Assembly: GCA_013407085.1 (NCBI GenBank)
Contig: JACCGJ010001511.1
Coordinates: 46,048-110,047, forward strand
Direction of reading: 5' to 3'
DNA: 64,000 bases
Source: Atriophallophorus winterbourni
Lineage: Eukaryota; Platyhelminthes; Trematoda; Plagiorchiida; Microphallidae
Made by a program: the position numbers and the translations under genes. Shown here one piece after another: positions 11,207 to 23,480 of the stretch (the first letter of the stretch is position 1; each line of letters opens with the position of its first letter). The notes under the pieces are model-generated. The model made no database searches and was not told the origin of the DNA. It saw only the letters and a list, made by a program, of their open reading frames with translations.

Positions 11207-11220
11207 TGGTGAGCCCGATT
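11207..11220 (+). other. tRNA-Trp-like primer-binding site
   Basis: TGGTGAGCCCGATT follows the LTR end after three bases. It resembles the complement of the 3' end of tRNA-Trp (TGGTGACCCCGA...), with one mismatch in the first 12 bases. CsRn1-group elements are known to prime from tRNA-Trp, so the site supports that assignment. Confidence 0.6.
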
Positions 11221-11286
11221 ATTTTCGCTATAGCATACTACCCACTATTTTGATTTTGTAGCATATTTTTACATTTTTCCATCAAT

Positions 11287-12393
11287 ATGGACAGTATTCC
11301 ACAGGCAGCACCTATCCCAGCAGATATTGGTCATATATCACTTCCTGAGTTTGGCGTAGCTAACCCTAGATTATGGTTCGCTCAAGTAGAAGCTATTTTA
11401 GAAACTCGACGCATTACTAGCCAAAAAGCAATGTACTGTTACGTCATAGGAAGTTTACCACACGCAGTCGCATCCGAAGTTGCTGATATCATATACAACA
11501 GACCTGCTGATAAACCGTATGATGTACTGAAATCAGCTTTGATATCGCGTATAGCAGCATCTGATGCGAAAAACTTACGCAAATTACTCTCGGGTATCGA
11601 ACTAGGTGACAATACACCGTCGCAACTCCTTCGCCGAATGATCGAGTTACAGGGTACAACACCAGTTGGCGAACCGATTTTAAAAGAATTGTGGCTGCAA
11701 AGACTACCCAACGATGTTCAAAAAGCACTTTCGGTGGTCGAAGATTACAAGTTAGATAAGCTTGCTGCCATCGCCGATCGAGTGTATGAACATCATAAGC
11801 CAACCATTGCAGTAGTACAATCGCCTCATAAACCAACTCCTTCAACTTTAGAATCAGAGATCTCCGAGTTGAACTCGCGACTCGACGAACTTTGCATGCA
11901 TATACATACTTCACGAAATGATCGATCTCGGTCATCACAGAGACACAGTCCGAATGGACGATATTCACGAAGTCGGAGTAAAGGGCCAGGTCTTTGCTAT
12001 TACCACCGCAGATTCGGTGAACGCGCCTACAAATGCACCAGACCCTGCAGTTTTGTTTCCAAATCTAACGAGCAGGGAAAACGATTATACCAGGCAGTAG
12101 GAACGGCTGCACTGCCTGGCAACAAAGTTAGCCGTCTCCTCTATATCTCTGACAACACAACGAAATTGCGTTTTCTGGTAGACACCGGTGCGAAACTCAG
12201 TGTCATCCCACCTAACGAAACCGAACGCAAGTGTCCGTCGGGATTGACCCTTCAGGCGGCCAACGGTACTCGGATAGCCACTTATGGTCATCGGTCCCTC
12301 GCGGTAGACCTGGGCTTACGAAGATCGTTCCACTGGGTGTTCACCATTGCAGATGTGAAAACTCCGATTTTGGGTGCAGATTTTTTTGTCTAA
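11287..12393 (+). CDS. Gag and protease ORF of a CsRn1-like Gypsy element
   Basis: An open frame of 368 codons starts about 65 bp after the primer site. Residues 1-200 are a gag capsid-like region ([20 protein letters not shown]; FKxL-type helices follow). Near residues 236-254 there is a C-x2-H-x9-C-x3-C zinc motif ([18 protein letters not shown]). This is the CHCC variant typical of CsRn1-group elements, not the usual CCHC. A basic SR-rich stretch precedes it. The aspartic protease follows, with [14 protein letters not shown] and ILGADFF as its two hallmarks. The frame ends abruptly at a run of seven T residues just after the ILGADF motif, while the polymerase frame resumes in the next phase. 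This looks like a one-base homopolymer disruption, though a programmed shift cannot be excluded. Confidence 0.88.
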   Translation: MDSIPQAAPIPADIGHISLPEFGVANPRLWFAQVEAILETRRITSQKAMYCYVIGSLPHAVASEVADIIYNRPADKPYDVLKSALISRIAASDAKNLRKLLSGIELGDNTPSQLLRRMIELQGTTPVGEPILKELWLQRLPNDVQKALSVVEDYKLDKLAAIADRVYEHHKPTIAVVQSPHKPTPSTLESEISELNSRLDELCMHIHTSRNDRSRSSQRHSPNGRYSRSRSKGPGLCYYHRRFGERAYKCTRPCSFVSKSNEQGKRLYQAVGTAALPGNKVSRLLYISDNTTKLRFLVDTGAKLSVIPPNETERKCPSGLTLQAANGTRIATYGHRSLAVDLGLRRSFHWVFTIADVKTPILGADFFV

Positions 12394-13600
12394 TTTCAAC
12401 CTCGCGGTGGACATAAGCCAACGAAGGCTTATTGATAACACCACGAAGTTAAATTCAATAGGCAAATACCATTACACACCCATACAGTCTATTCGAGTTT
12501 TAACTCCACTCGTCACCCAGCCTTGTAAGGAACTCATAGTCCAGTTTCCGGAGATCTTCAAACCACAGTCATTCACAAATGTGGTCAAACACCAGGTCGA
12601 ACACCACATTGTCACACGTGGCCCTCCAGTTTTTGCCAAACCACGTAGACTAGCTCCAAACAAACTGGCGATCGCCAAACAAGAGTTTGAACATATGTTG
12701 GAGCTAGGAATCATCCGCCCGTCGACCTCACCATGGGCTTCTCCACTACATATGGTTGAAAAAAGTACCGCAGATACGTGGCGCCCATGCGGAGATTATA
12801 GGGCACTTAATCGCATTACGGTACCAGACCGTTACCCCATTCCACACATCCACGATTTTACGGCGTCCCTAAACGGAAAAACCGTGTTCTCGAAGCTTGA
12901 CCTAGTACGCGCCTATCACCAAATCCCCGTTGCGAAGGAAGATATCCCTAAAACGGCTGTCACGACACCATTTGGCTTATATGAATTCGTACGAATGCCA
13001 TTTGGCCTCCGAAATGCCGCACAAACTTTCCAGCGTTTTATGGATCAAGTATTTAAGGGATTGCCCTTCGTATACGTTTATATTGATGACGTGCTAATTG
13101 CTAGCAACACATCGAAAGAACATGTTGAGCATCTTCGAGAGGTTTTTCAGCGCCTATCTCAGTATGGGATTGTCGTGAATCCAGATAAATGCATCTTCCA
13201 TGTGGAAACACTAGACTTTCTCGGTCACCGCATCGATTCAACCGGAATTAAACCCGTTGAACAGAAAGTCTCTGCCATCCGCGATTATCCATGCCCGAGT
13301 TCAATCCGCCAGTTGCGCCGATTTTTGGGCCTAGTTAACTACTATAGACGATTCATTCCTCATTGCGCGAAGTTAGCTCAACCGCTTACAGATTTACTTC
13401 GCTGCAAAGAAAGAAATTTTTCAATGAATCCACAAGCGATCGAAGCTTTTGACGCGCTTAAATCCGCCTTCGAGCAGGCGACAACTCTGACGTATATATC
13501 AGCTGAGACAGATGCTCACTTATCGCTTGTTTCCGACGCATCAAACAGAGCGGTAGGTGCAGTACTCCAACAAGAGGTCGATAACACGATTAGACCCTAA
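12374..13600 (+). CDS. Reverse transcriptase and RNase H start of the Gypsy element
   Basis: This frame of about 400 codons overlaps the end of the gag/protease frame in another phase; the ATG at 12374 is probably fortuitous. It carries the complete Ty3/Gypsy polymerase order: [63 protein letters not shown], catalytic YVYIDD at about 13073-13090, LDFLGHRI, then the connection segment [16 protein letters not shown]. The RNase H domain begins at [15 protein letters not shown] with its first catalytic Asp. The frame stops at 13600, after which the RNase H domain continues in another phase. The polymerase motifs are intact, so decay is recent or slight. Confidence 0.92.
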   Translation: MQIFLSNFNLAVDISQRRLIDNTTKLNSIGKYHYTPIQSIRVLTPLVTQPCKELIVQFPEIFKPQSFTNVVKHQVEHHIVTRGPPVFAKPRRLAPNKLAIAKQEFEHMLELGIIRPSTSPWASPLHMVEKSTADTWRPCGDYRALNRITVPDRYPIPHIHDFTASLNGKTVFSKLDLVRAYHQIPVAKEDIPKTAVTTPFGLYEFVRMPFGLRNAAQTFQRFMDQVFKGLPFVYVYIDDVLIASNTSKEHVEHLREVFQRLSQYGIVVNPDKCIFHVETLDFLGHRIDSTGIKPVEQKVSAIRDYPCPSSIRQLRRFLGLVNYYRRFIPHCAKLAQPLTDLLRCKERNFSMNPQAIEAFDALKSAFEQATTLTYISAETDAHLSLVSDASNRAVGAVLQQEVDNTIRP

Positions 13601-14480
13601 GCCTTCTTCTCACGCCGACTACAGCCAGCGCAGACACGATATAGTACCTTTGGTCGCGAGCTCCTCGCTGTTTATTATTCCATCCGCCATTTCCGGCATT
13701 TACTCGAAGGTCGCAGTTTTACGGTTTACACCGACCACAAACCGTTAACGTTTGCACTCGCCACAACTTCCGACCGTTATTCACCGCGAGAAATACGTCA
13801 ATTAGTCTACATCTCCCAATTCACGAGCGACAATCGTTACCTATCCGGCTCGTCAAAAACAGTGGCGGATACGTTTTCTCGGATTCAACTGAGTGCCATC
13901 GACCTGCCTGGAATCGATTTGGAACAACTAGCACGTTCGCAGAAATCTGATCCGGTACTAAGTCGCTATGAAACTTCAGAGATGGAAAACAACCCGCCGA
14001 GTCCCGATACCCGATTCTCCACATTACCTGGTTTGTGACATGGCAACAGGAAAGCCGCGTCCGATCGTCCCATCAGACATGAGACGTAGAGTTTTTGAAC
14101 ATCCGGGAGTAAGAGCAACACGAAAATTAATCAGTTCTCGCTACCTCTGGTCTGACATGCATAAAGACATACAACTCTGGACAAAAAGTTGCTTGCGATG
14201 TCAACAGAGCAAGGTTCAACGACACACTGTCAGCTATCCTGGTACGTTCACACCAGTTACTGAACGTTTCTAACACGTGCATTTGGATCTCGTGGGCACA
14301 CAAGCAGTCTCTAACGGATGTTGCTACATACTTACCTGCATTGATCGTTTTACGCGTTGGCCAATGGCAGTAGCAATCCCTGATATCAGTGCAGAAACTG
14401 TTGCTAAAGCTTTTGTTCAGCACTGGATCAGTAATTTTGGCGTACCAATGGTAGCCAACATTGGTAATAAAATGTTCTAA
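13600..14480 (+). pseudogene. RNase H remainder and truncated integrase of the Gypsy element
   Basis: After the stop at 13598-13600, RNase H similarity continues in a shifted frame (RELLAVYYSIRHFRHLLEGR and the TDHKPL motif, about 13650-13750). Positions 13968-14270 give the integrase zinc-binding N-terminus, with HPGVRATRKLISSRYLW and SCLRCQQSK. A stop precedes 14277-14480, the start of the catalytic core ([34 protein letters not shown]). The expected second catalytic Asp region is replaced by ANIGNKMF, and the similarity ends there. The rest of the integrase and the 3' LTR are missing, and LINE sequence on the minus strand follows at once. The element is therefore 3'-truncated and cannot be autonomous. 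Confidence 0.85.
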
Positions 14481-14484
14481 AATA

Positions 14485-15660
14485 TTCAACAATGATGATA
14501 CTTAACGCAGATCCAGTATCCAAATGAGAAAATACGGTAGCCATTTATATTAACAGAAAAGTTGCGATCAGTGAGAAAAGCATTGAACCACGAAATAGGT
14601 TTCCAGTAAAACCTTCAGCAGATAATTTTGAGAGTAGTAGATTCTGCGAGACCCTGTCAAAGCTTCAAAAATATCAATGAATACAACAATGACTCTTAGT
14701 CCTGAATATAGTGATTGTGTCGAGTAATTAAGAAATTCTAGTCGACAAGTGATGCAAGATTTTCTTTTTAGAAATCCGTGCTGGTTTGATATGAAATAGT
14801 TTGGTGTCAAGTATGCTAGGGTGGCCTGCCTGTCAAGCTTCTCAAATATTCTAGATAGAAATGGTGTGTGATTATTGCGTAGATAATTGGTAACCATATG
14901 TGATGATATGGACTTGGGTCTAGGTATAAAAACTGAATGTTTTCATTCTCAGTCAAACGTTCCTGATTTGATGGATGCATTGAACAGATTAAGTATTATT
15001 AAGAAAAAGTCTTTAAATTGCAAATTGCTGGTACGAAACCTGTTTGGTCCTGTCTGTAGATGATTGCAACTTATTTACAAACTGTACGTTTGTCAGAGAG
15101 TTTAATTGTAATGGCGACTAACGTATCGCATGAAGGGTGTGTGATTACCACTGGATGAGATTTTTTATTATAAGATGCGCTTAAAAATACAAGAAATTTC
15201 TCACAATCAGCACAAGCATCAGTTATTAATGTGCACTCATTGCAAGATCGATTTTGTTCAATGAAGTAGCTTATGCTATCTGAAGTTCCCGATGTTCTAG
15301 CGTTGATTAATCTAGATAATGCTTTCTGCTTTCACGGGATTTGAGGAATTTACACTGATTCAAAACCAGTTTGTGGTTTAATGTTTGTAATAATGTGTCA
15401 TATAGTTCGTAAGCACGCAGAAAAGAAAAGATGTCATGCTTATTACGAGCACATGATGTTACGAACTTAATTTACTTTTCTATTTTTTGAGCTTTATTCT
15501 ATCTGGGGCGTCTAGAATGTATAGTAGCGGATTTCACTAGTAACTCAGATATTTTATTAAGAAAGATTTCTAAGAATATATTCAAAATTTACAGAAAGGA
15601 AACATTCAGTACAATCATCGTTTTTAAAGAGGTTAACAGAGAGTTCCCTGTCTAGGTAAC
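14485..15660 (-). pseudogene. CR1/Jockey-like LINE fragment A (RT region)
   Basis: The minus-strand frame at 14568-14897 has NNHTPFLSRIFEKLDRQA, NQHGFLKRKSCITCRLEFLN and VVFIDIFEAL, the early polymerase motifs of CR1/Jockey-type LINEs. The DNA upstream on the minus strand (14900-15300) parallels the LINE B segment at 17555-17900, for example the blocks around TTTTCATTCTCAG and TTTCCATTCTGAAG. Both are therefore copies of one family. Fragment A lacks both termini and is full of stops. It abuts the broken Gypsy integrase at 14480. Confidence 0.7.
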
Positions 15661-16089
15661 AAATTAAAAAAATGAATAAATTTAAATAAATAAATAAATT
15701 TTATACTTGGAAATCCGAGGCATGTTAAACATGATCAATAATTTCCAAAAGCTTTGTACAATCAGATTATAGTATGTCCATTTGCAAAAACAATTTGTTC
15801 AAGGTCATTTGTTCCACCGGAATTTAACGTTCAATAAATATAAAGGTAACGGTATTTAAAGTTGCTTTCAGGTAATCGGTATGTGTTTTGATATAGTAAG
15901 AAAAACAGTTATTGTAAGGAAAAGTCTGGAATGTCTTTGGAAAAACTGATGTTCAACAGATAAGGTCCATCGAAGATGCGTGAAGAACCTCTATTGTTGA
16001 TGTTCCGAAATTTTTCATTTTGATTGTTTGAAACAGATTGATCTTTCCTGAACACGAACCGTTTTTTAAATCGCTAGGCAAAGGTGATT

Positions 16090-19000
16090 TATTTCACTAG
16101 TTTGAGGTCTGGGGGCCAGTTTTATTTTGGTGCGGATTGAGAATTTTGCTGTGGAGAAAAAAACTCAGAAGCGAGAGAATGTTATTTAGAACGTTATGAA
16201 CGTTTATTTAATATCAATAACCAGGAATGACATTATTATATAAATCATCAGGTAGAACATCTAAATTAAGAAGATTGCGAATTTTTTCTATGGTAAGAAA
16301 TGAAGCTAGATGTGATTTGAATTCATTTAAAGAGGAACTGAGTCTTATATATTTTGGAAGAAAATTTCACAGTTTAGCATATTTAGTCAAGAAGAAACTG
16401 TTCCTTACTTTAGTACGGAACCTTGGTAATTTAATAGTTTTTTCACTGTTTCTCAACCTATATTTAGAATCATGCGGTACATGAATATTCGAACGTATTT
16501 CCATATTATCCTTTGACAGTATTTTAAAGAATAAGATGAGGTTATGCTTGAGTCTGCGAAACCATAGGGGATCGAGTTTCAGTTGTATACATCTTTCTCT
16601 ATAGGATTGTTTGGTGGTATAACCGATGATTGATTTTGAGGAAGTACGTTGTATCTTTTCTAAAACTATGCTATCGGTTTTATTTATATTAGTATATATT
16701 ATGTAAAGATAGGGATGGTGAATAATTTATACATTTCTAGTTTACAATGAGGCTGAATTATAGATCAGTGTATAATATTCATACTTTGTGTGGCTTTAGT
16801 AATAAGGTGGCGTATCTGTTCGTTAAAAGTGAGTGATGAAGAATATCGAAATCCTAAATCACGCGTGCTGTCAATCATTTGATTTGCATTATTGTTTAGA
16901 AGGATTGAGTTATTTTGTATCGTGCATCTTATAGGCATGAAATTAGATTTTGCTGTTGAGAACGTTAAACCATTATTTTTGGCCCAATCTGCAAGTGCAG
17001 CTAAATCATTGTTTAGTCGAGGTATATAAGTTTGTGCTTGATTAGCTGGGAAAGTGATGACAACTTTCATGTCATCAGCGAATAAGAACAGTTTGCTATG
17101 CGAAATGACGTTATGTATGTCATTTATATACATAAGAAATAGTAAGGGGCCTAATACGCTACCTTGAATCACCCCACTGGGGATAGGTAGACTGCGTGAT
17201 CTACGGCCGTTAACTTCGACAGAGTAAGTGCGATCCGTAAGAAAAGAAGTTAACCAGGAAAGAAGATTACCACCGATGCCATATGATTCAAGTTTCGATA
17301 ATAATATCTTATGAGGAACAGTATCAAATGCTTTAGTTATGTCTAGGAAAACAACTACAACTGCCGAACCTTCCTCTATCGATGTAGTAATATAGTCGAG
17401 GTATTCAAGCTGACATGTAATGCATGATCTTTTATTTAGGAAGCCATGTTGAGCTTTTGAGAAGAAACTTGGAGATAAGTGATTTAAGATAGCTTTTTTA
17501 TTATTTTTTCAAGTAATCTAGATAGTATTGCTGTGTGGTTATTTGGGCGATAATTTGATACCGTGTGCTTCGAGCCAGATTTATGTCTGGGTGTAACGAC
17601 AGAGTGTTTCCATTCTGAAGGGAAGATTCCAGATTCGATTGAAGTGTTAAATAAGTTCAGTAGAAGAAGTTTGAAATCGTCACCACCCATTCTGCAAATG
17701 GCGAGTGGAATGCCTGTTGTGTCTGGCTTGAGACTAAACGTAGTTTGCTTGCAGACTTCATTAATGTCATTCAGATTTATGCATATAGTGTTTAATACAC
17801 TAGGTTACCGAAATGTTTCAGTGATATCTCCATAGATGGAAGTATTATAAGTAGTATTAAAATATTTGAGAAATTCTTCGCAGATTGTAATAGGGTCTGT
17901 AATTCTTATTTCTTCCGAATTATAAGTTCGATCCTGAATAATAAAATCTACTTTGCTGGTTGAGTTTACGGATGGTGATTTAAATAAGCTGCTAAGTGAT
18001 TCTAGCTTATCACAACTGTTCAGTGCTCTTTTTTCTGATGCTTTCTGGTCACTTAATAGTTCATAGGAGCATAAACGAGCGAAGATGTCGTTATTGTTAA
18101 TTGCAACTGTAGACCATTCTTTTATTTTCTTTTTCATTTTCTCGAGCCTAGTTTGTTTTATGCGTTTTTAGGACTGCTAGCTTTGTCGATTAAACCTATA
18201 ATTTTCGAATGGGATGTCGAAAATATAGTTGGAAAATCATGTGAAAGAAGGAATTGAGACCAATCTTAAATCCTAGTAACTGTTGAAAATAAGTTCTAAT
18301 CGATGAAACGGTGAAGAGTCTTGACGTCATTAGTAGATTTGCAAGCGCATGATAGATGGAAGGATAATATGTTATGGTCCCCATTAAAAGGGGAAGGCAA
18401 TATTAGTAAGTTGTTTGGATTATTATTTAGAGTAAAGACTAAGTCAAGAATGTTGCCCTTTCTAGTTGGTCTATCAATAAATTATTTGTAACCTAGTAAG
18501 TGAAGCGTTTTCATAAAATATGTATGAGAGCTAACTTACCTTCTTTCGTGCCAGTTCGAATTAGGCATGTTAAAATCACCGGCTATAAGTTTATGGCGTG
18601 CATGGTGTAAAGAAGTTTCGATGAAAGCTTGAGTTAATATCTTCAGATTAGATGAAGTTGAGCCTGGTGGGTAGTAGATGCAGCCTATCAAAAGATCTAG
18701 TATAGGTAGTTCTATCCATAGTGAATCTTCAAATTCTGTTGAATTCGAAGATGTTATGCTATCAGCTGTAAATTTCGAATGCACATAAATAAGGCAACCA
18801 CCACCTCGTTTCAGAGTGCGGTTTCTCCTAAATACCTGATAGTTAGGTATCATGAGTTTAGAGTCAGAGTGATCATCATGAGTCCAGGATTCAGTTATAA
18901 GAATAATATCTACAGGTTTAGAAGATAGGTAATATTTTAGTATGTGGATTTTAGGTATAATTGATCTAGCATTTATGACCAGAAAACGAACAATATGAAG

Positions 19001-19860
19001 GTCGGAAGTTAAAGGATTTGCGGTGGGTGCATTAGAGAGGGTACTAGGCTTAAAATTCAATTTGTGTGTTTTTGAAAAAAGTGGTATTAGTGTTAAAGTA
19101 TGGTTGATAATTGGAGTGAGAAACATATGGATTATAAAATAAAGTTTGGGGAATATGATTTTTATGAAAGGAGGGATATTGTGTAATAGTAGATGAATTA
19201 TAATAAGGTTGAATATTACAGAAAGCTATAGGAGGAGTTGATGAATGGTGATAGTGTTGCTTATACGGTAAGGGGTTATTCATTCGAAAACGAGATGTGT
19301 CAATACGGTTGTCGAGACTGGGTGAACCTCTTATATAATTAGTTGTTTTCATACGTTGTCGGTGAGGTTGTCTGATTACTGCCTCTCTAATAGTAGGAGT
19401 GTTTGGTAGGAGGGGTCGTGTTTGTCTCAATTAAGGTAAACGCGGCGGGCGTGGATGCAGATATCGAGTTACACTCACACCATGATTATCAGGTGCGGGT
19501 GTCGAACTTTGGGAATTATTAGAATAAATTTCAATTACAGATACACATTGCATTTGTTCTTTGGTATCTGAGGTATTGTTACTAATAGTGGAGCTGATAA
19601 ATTTGCGTTTTTTATTTGAATTTTCGTTGCACAGGGTGTTAAGTCCGGTTTTAAGACCACACCGGAGAACCTGGGTATACTTTTCAAAAGGTTTTTATCA
19701 TCGAGTAAATACAACGCAAAACTCTTATCTGAGAATTTTAATAAAATAGGAGTTCGTTGTGTAATTGTGTTTTCACAAAGTTGAACTACAGTGAAACATT
19801 CACAGGGGTTGCCAATGGCAACTTGCCATATGTCGAAAATATACATTTTTTATTCGTTTA
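16090..19860 (-). pseudogene. CR1/Jockey-like LINE B
   Basis: Reading leftward on the minus strand: 19535-19846 is an ORF1-like segment (DDKNLLKSIPRFSGVVLKPD). Positions 19050-19430 are a low-complexity Asn/Tyr/His-rich linker. Positions 18536-19126 are an AP-type endonuclease (INARSIIPKIHILKYYLSSK, ILITESW, IAGDFNMPNSNW). Positions 17805-18137 are a linker. Positions 17484-17690 are the RT start (GIFPSEWKHSVVTP, VSNYRP, SRLLEKII). Positions 16765-17172 are the RT core, with GSVLGPLLFLMYINDIH and an intact FADD catalytic box. The C-terminal tail is near 16230-16480. Several frameshifts break it. The ORF1 part is cut at about 19.9 kb, close to where LINE C begins. Confidence 0.82.
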
Positions 19861-19994
19861 AAGGGTAATTATCTGCAACATTAAAGATGATAACATTTTT
19901 CGAGCAAGCTCCTGTTTGATATATTTCCGTTCCTATGGTTTCTATAAATTTATCGCTTGAATCAATATATCGTGGTCAATACCAATATCAGACT

Positions 19995-20035
19995 TCATAG
20001 TCAATAGTCAATAGTTTTATTGTGGTAATAATAGC
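19995..20035 (-). repeat. 3' terminus of LINE C: AATAAA plus tandem heptamers
   Basis: On the minus strand the sequence reads ...ACCACAATAAAACTATTGAC followed by another TATTGAC unit and TATGAAG. An AATAAA signal followed by a short tandem repeat is how CR1-group LINEs end; they lack a poly(A) tail. This fixes the 3' end of the LINE at about 19997. Confidence 0.6.
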
Positions 20036-22318
20036 TGATAGCTTGTAAGAAACCACTGGGTGGTGTGTACAGAGGGTCGCACAAAGCGTGCTAAAAAGCA
20101 TACATGATGAGAGAAAAACGGAGGCAAATAGGCCTTATAGCGGGCCATGTTCGCGTATAGTATACACCTTGATTGGACATTTTTGGGGGGTTTTATAGAG
20201 AGAAGTGTCAGCCTAAGACACATTCCCACCACGTCCTCCAGTGCATGACGGACTTGCGGACGGTTGCTTTGGCGTAAGCAACGTTGATGCTGGTAAGCTG
20301 GGGAGAAAAAACTGGAAAAAGTGTTAGTCGTTTATGGATATGTGAGTGGTATGTAGTATAATGTGGTAGATCGGAATGGTGAAAGATAAACAAAAGTCAC
20401 GTAAAAGTTGATTGCCATAGATGTTAGTCTGGGCGTTGCTTAAACGAAGACAATGACTCAGCACATACCACCTCCAGCGAGAGAACGTACCAGACACGGC
20501 ATATGCGAAGGGATAAGAAATACTTTCGACTGTTCACTCGGCTATTCTGATGAGCAATCTCGAGATTGTGCCCACGATGATTACGTCGATTGGATAGAGG
20601 CATCAGGGACTTGCAATTGTGCTGATTCTCTGTGAGAATGCAAAAGGTCAAAAGCAAATCTCCGCGGAGGAGTCAGTAGCGGATTTAGAAGAGGCCGCTA
20701 TACTGCCTCCGTTATTCGTAGGACATGTTTTGAAGGCCGTTGATAAGCTTTGTTGATCGCTGTTGTGGCTGTCCGATAACGTTCATGTCTTGTTGGCGTC
20801 ACGGATGCCACGCACTGACTGCATATTCGAGCGGGGGGCGAATGTAAGCGGACAGTAGCTGTGGGAAGAGTCGTCGGTCAAAGCGTCTGAAAAGTAGCCT
20901 TAGAAGACCAACACTGTGTTTTGCGGTTCTTGCAGCCTTGTCGCACTGGCTGGAGCAACCCAAGTCTTGCTGTACGATGACGCCGAGGTCGCTTACCTAG
21001 TCCACATTGTGCAAAAGCTCGTCCCACAAGTGATAAGTGTAACAAACAGAGTGTCGAATGGCCAGAATGTGGCATTTTGTTGAGTTGAACGGTAAATTGT
21101 GTTCTAATGACCACTGGTAGAGGCGGTCGAGGTCACGTTGCAGGATTTGATTATCTTCGAAGCTAGATATACGACGCAAAACCTTGAAGTCATCCGGGAA
21201 GAGTTAAAATAAGCTTGATAAGATCATGCTGATATCATTGATGAATATAAGGGAGAGAGTGGGTCCGAGTACGGATCCTTGCGGAACTCCACGGGTTACC
21301 GGGAAACAGTCTGAATAGGCGTCTTTGACGCGCACACACGATATGCGATCTTGCAGAAATCGGCTGATCCACGTCAACAAGGGGTCATCGATTCCGTAGT
21401 GGCGTAGGTTTTAAATGAGAATGAGGTGATCAACTCTACCAAGGGCTTTCGGAAAATCCAGGTATGCCACGTCAACTGCCACCCGGCAGTCAACGGCTTT
21501 CGTCCAATCGTCCCTGGCCAACGGGAGGTTAGATAGGCAGGAGTGTCCTGGCCGGAAACCATGCTGTTCATGAGCAAGGATATGATTTTCCTCAAGGTGG
21601 CGTGTGATGGTGTCAGCTATAATACTTTCCATGACCTTTGAGATCACAGACAGCAGGGTCACCGGGCGGTAATTAGCCGGTAAGGTGCGGTCGCCTCCTT
21701 TAAAGACCGGAGTGATCGAGCCTTGTTTCTAAGTTTGTGGGACTTCGGCTGAGTCGAGTGAACGCTGGAAATATAGCGCCAGATCGTTTGAGATATATGC
21801 TGCGACTGCATTCAAAGCCTTTGGGTGTATGTGATCTATACCCGGGGAGCTATTCTGTCGCAGGTGGATAAATTTGTGGTAGACTGCGTCGCGGCTGAAG
21901 ATGATTGATCTCAATGAAGGCACAGGTGACAGTGGTGCAAGTATGACTACGGACTAGGGGCAGCACGAAAGATAAGAGCGTACTGCGCGCCCAAAGTGCT
22001 GGCGACTTCTTCAGGTGACGTGGATAGACCCTGAAGGTGTCTTGAGCGAAAAGATACCTGTTTTCACTTTCCTCCGAGCGTTGATCTCCTTATATAGAAG
22101 CTTAGGGTTTGTCTAGAAGTCTCAAAGTTAGCTGTTGTTGATAAAGGAATTGATCATTACGTTTGAGAGATGTACACTGGTTTCGCAATAATCTGTAGGA
22201 TTCCCAGTTCTCTGAGGTTGGGCATCGAGAGAAAGTTTGCCATGCAAGATTCCGTAGTGCAATCATTTTTTGGTCCGGCTTCTAATTGTCGGTAGGTCGC
22301 GTTTTGTTGGTATTGCCT
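20036..22318 (-). pseudogene. LINE C: reverse transcriptase and C-terminal part, frame-broken
   Basis: Minus-strand blocks in 5' to 3' order are: 21729-21923 (NSSPGIDHIHPKALNAVA), 21411-21662 (LLSVISKVMESIIADTI and EQHGFRPGHSCLSNLP), about 21200-21300 (GPTLSLIFINDIS), the catalytic box at about 21200 reading FPDD instead of FADD, 20997-21179 (QRDLDRLYQWSLEHNLPFN), and the tail at 20424-20657 (RNHRGHNLEI, KYFLSLRICRVW). Stops and frameshifts separate the blocks, so the polymerase is inactive although it is nearly complete in length. Confidence 0.85.
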
Positions 22319-23365
22319 TCATCGTCGATGATAGGTCAAGTAATGTGTGCTATCGTGTAATAAATGACTCCAAGCAGTATCATGTTGCGTAGTATGTAGC
22401 AAGTCCCACATGTTCGCGGCAACAAGGTCACGCAGTAGCGTGTAGTTCGTAATCCTCCTAGTAGTGGCGTCCGGTATCCCCTCGTAATGAGAGTAGCAGA
22501 GGTAGTCAAATATCAGCACGGCATGATCAGCATGACCCAGTGGTGGTTCCATCATCATGTTTTCGACCATCAGTTCTTCGTTGGTGAGTATCAGATCGAG
22601 GGTAGACGGGATCTGGTGGCCGCAGAATCGTGTCGGTTCGTTGACATGGCTGTACAATGGATGGGTAGCAATCAATTCTGATAAGTCACGTCCAAACTGA
22701 TGGCTGGGCGATACACCCGGAGAGTTGAAGTCTCCAATTATGAGGACATGCGTAAAGTGTTGAAAAAGTCCGAGTTGGATGGCAGCCAGCAAAGAAGAGT
22801 CTGTACTAGATTCCGCATTTGGAGGGCGGTAGATCACACCTAACAAGGCCACGTCGTCGCACTGCAAGAAAACTCTACACCACAAAGTGTCAGGAACAGA
22901 CAGATCAGGGTCTTCGATCTTTTCACAGCGTAGTGCTTGATTGTAATACAGTAGGATACCTCCACCCCTAGTCTTACGATCAATGCGGAATGACAGCATG
23001 TTTGGGAGCGTTAGTTTGGTATCCAGTATGGTTGGGGTCAAATAGGTTTCTGTGATGGCAATGAGATCAAAGTTTTTTGTCGAATGGAGCAGTTTTAATT
23101 CGGAGAATTTGTTCATGAATCCTCGGATGTTCGTATAGCAACAAGACAGTGTATGGCGGTTGCGTTGGGCGTCGTGAGGTGTAACACCTAGGAAGCCGAT
23201 CCGGAAGGGATCGGCTGTGGTAGGATTTTGAGGCGGCTGCTTCACATAATTCCGGTTGTTCGACCTCGGGTGTTGGGTCGGTAATTTTCGTCTCGGATCT
23301 AATCCGATTGGTATCGATAGACGAACGAAGGCGAATTTCTGATGGAGCTTTCCATCGATTCGCAT
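22319..23365 (-). CDS. LINE C endonuclease ORF (AP-type), intact
   Basis: An uninterrupted 348-codon frame carries the full set of apurinic-like endonuclease motifs: CCYTNIRGFMNKFSELK (Asn), LIAITETYLT (Glu), LLGVIYRPPNAES, IIGDFNSPG (Asp/Asn), STLDLILTN and GHADHAV (final Asp-His pair). Such domains nick target DNA to start target-primed reverse transcription. It lies between the ORF1 frames and the broken polymerase of the same element. Retention of all catalytic residues suggests that this copy is fairly young, or was mobilised recently before the polymerase decayed. Confidence 0.88.
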   Translation of the reverse strand: MRIDGKLHQKFAFVRLSIPIGLDPRRKLPTQHPRSNNRNYVKQPPQNPTTADPFRIGFLGVTPHDAQRNRHTLSCCYTNIRGFMNKFSELKLLHSTKNFDLIAITETYLTPTILDTKLTLPNMLSFRIDRKTRGGGILLYYNQALRCEKIEDPDLSVPDTLWCRVFLQCDDVALLGVIYRPPNAESSTDSSLLAAIQLGLFQHFTHVLIIGDFNSPGVSPSHQFGRDLSELIATHPLYSHVNEPTRFCGHQIPSTLDLILTNEELMVENMMMEPPLGHADHAVLIFDYLCYSHYEGIPDATTRRITNYTLLRDLVAANMWDLLHTTQHDTAWSHLLHDSTHYLTYHRR

Positions 23366-23480
23366 ACCAACAGTCGAGCGCCGACGTGACCATACTTTCC
23401 GACTGTAATGTTATTTTCGTAATTGCCTTTATAGTTTGGTGACTTGGGTAGGCGTTTTAGCGACGTTGTGAGTGTGGCGG

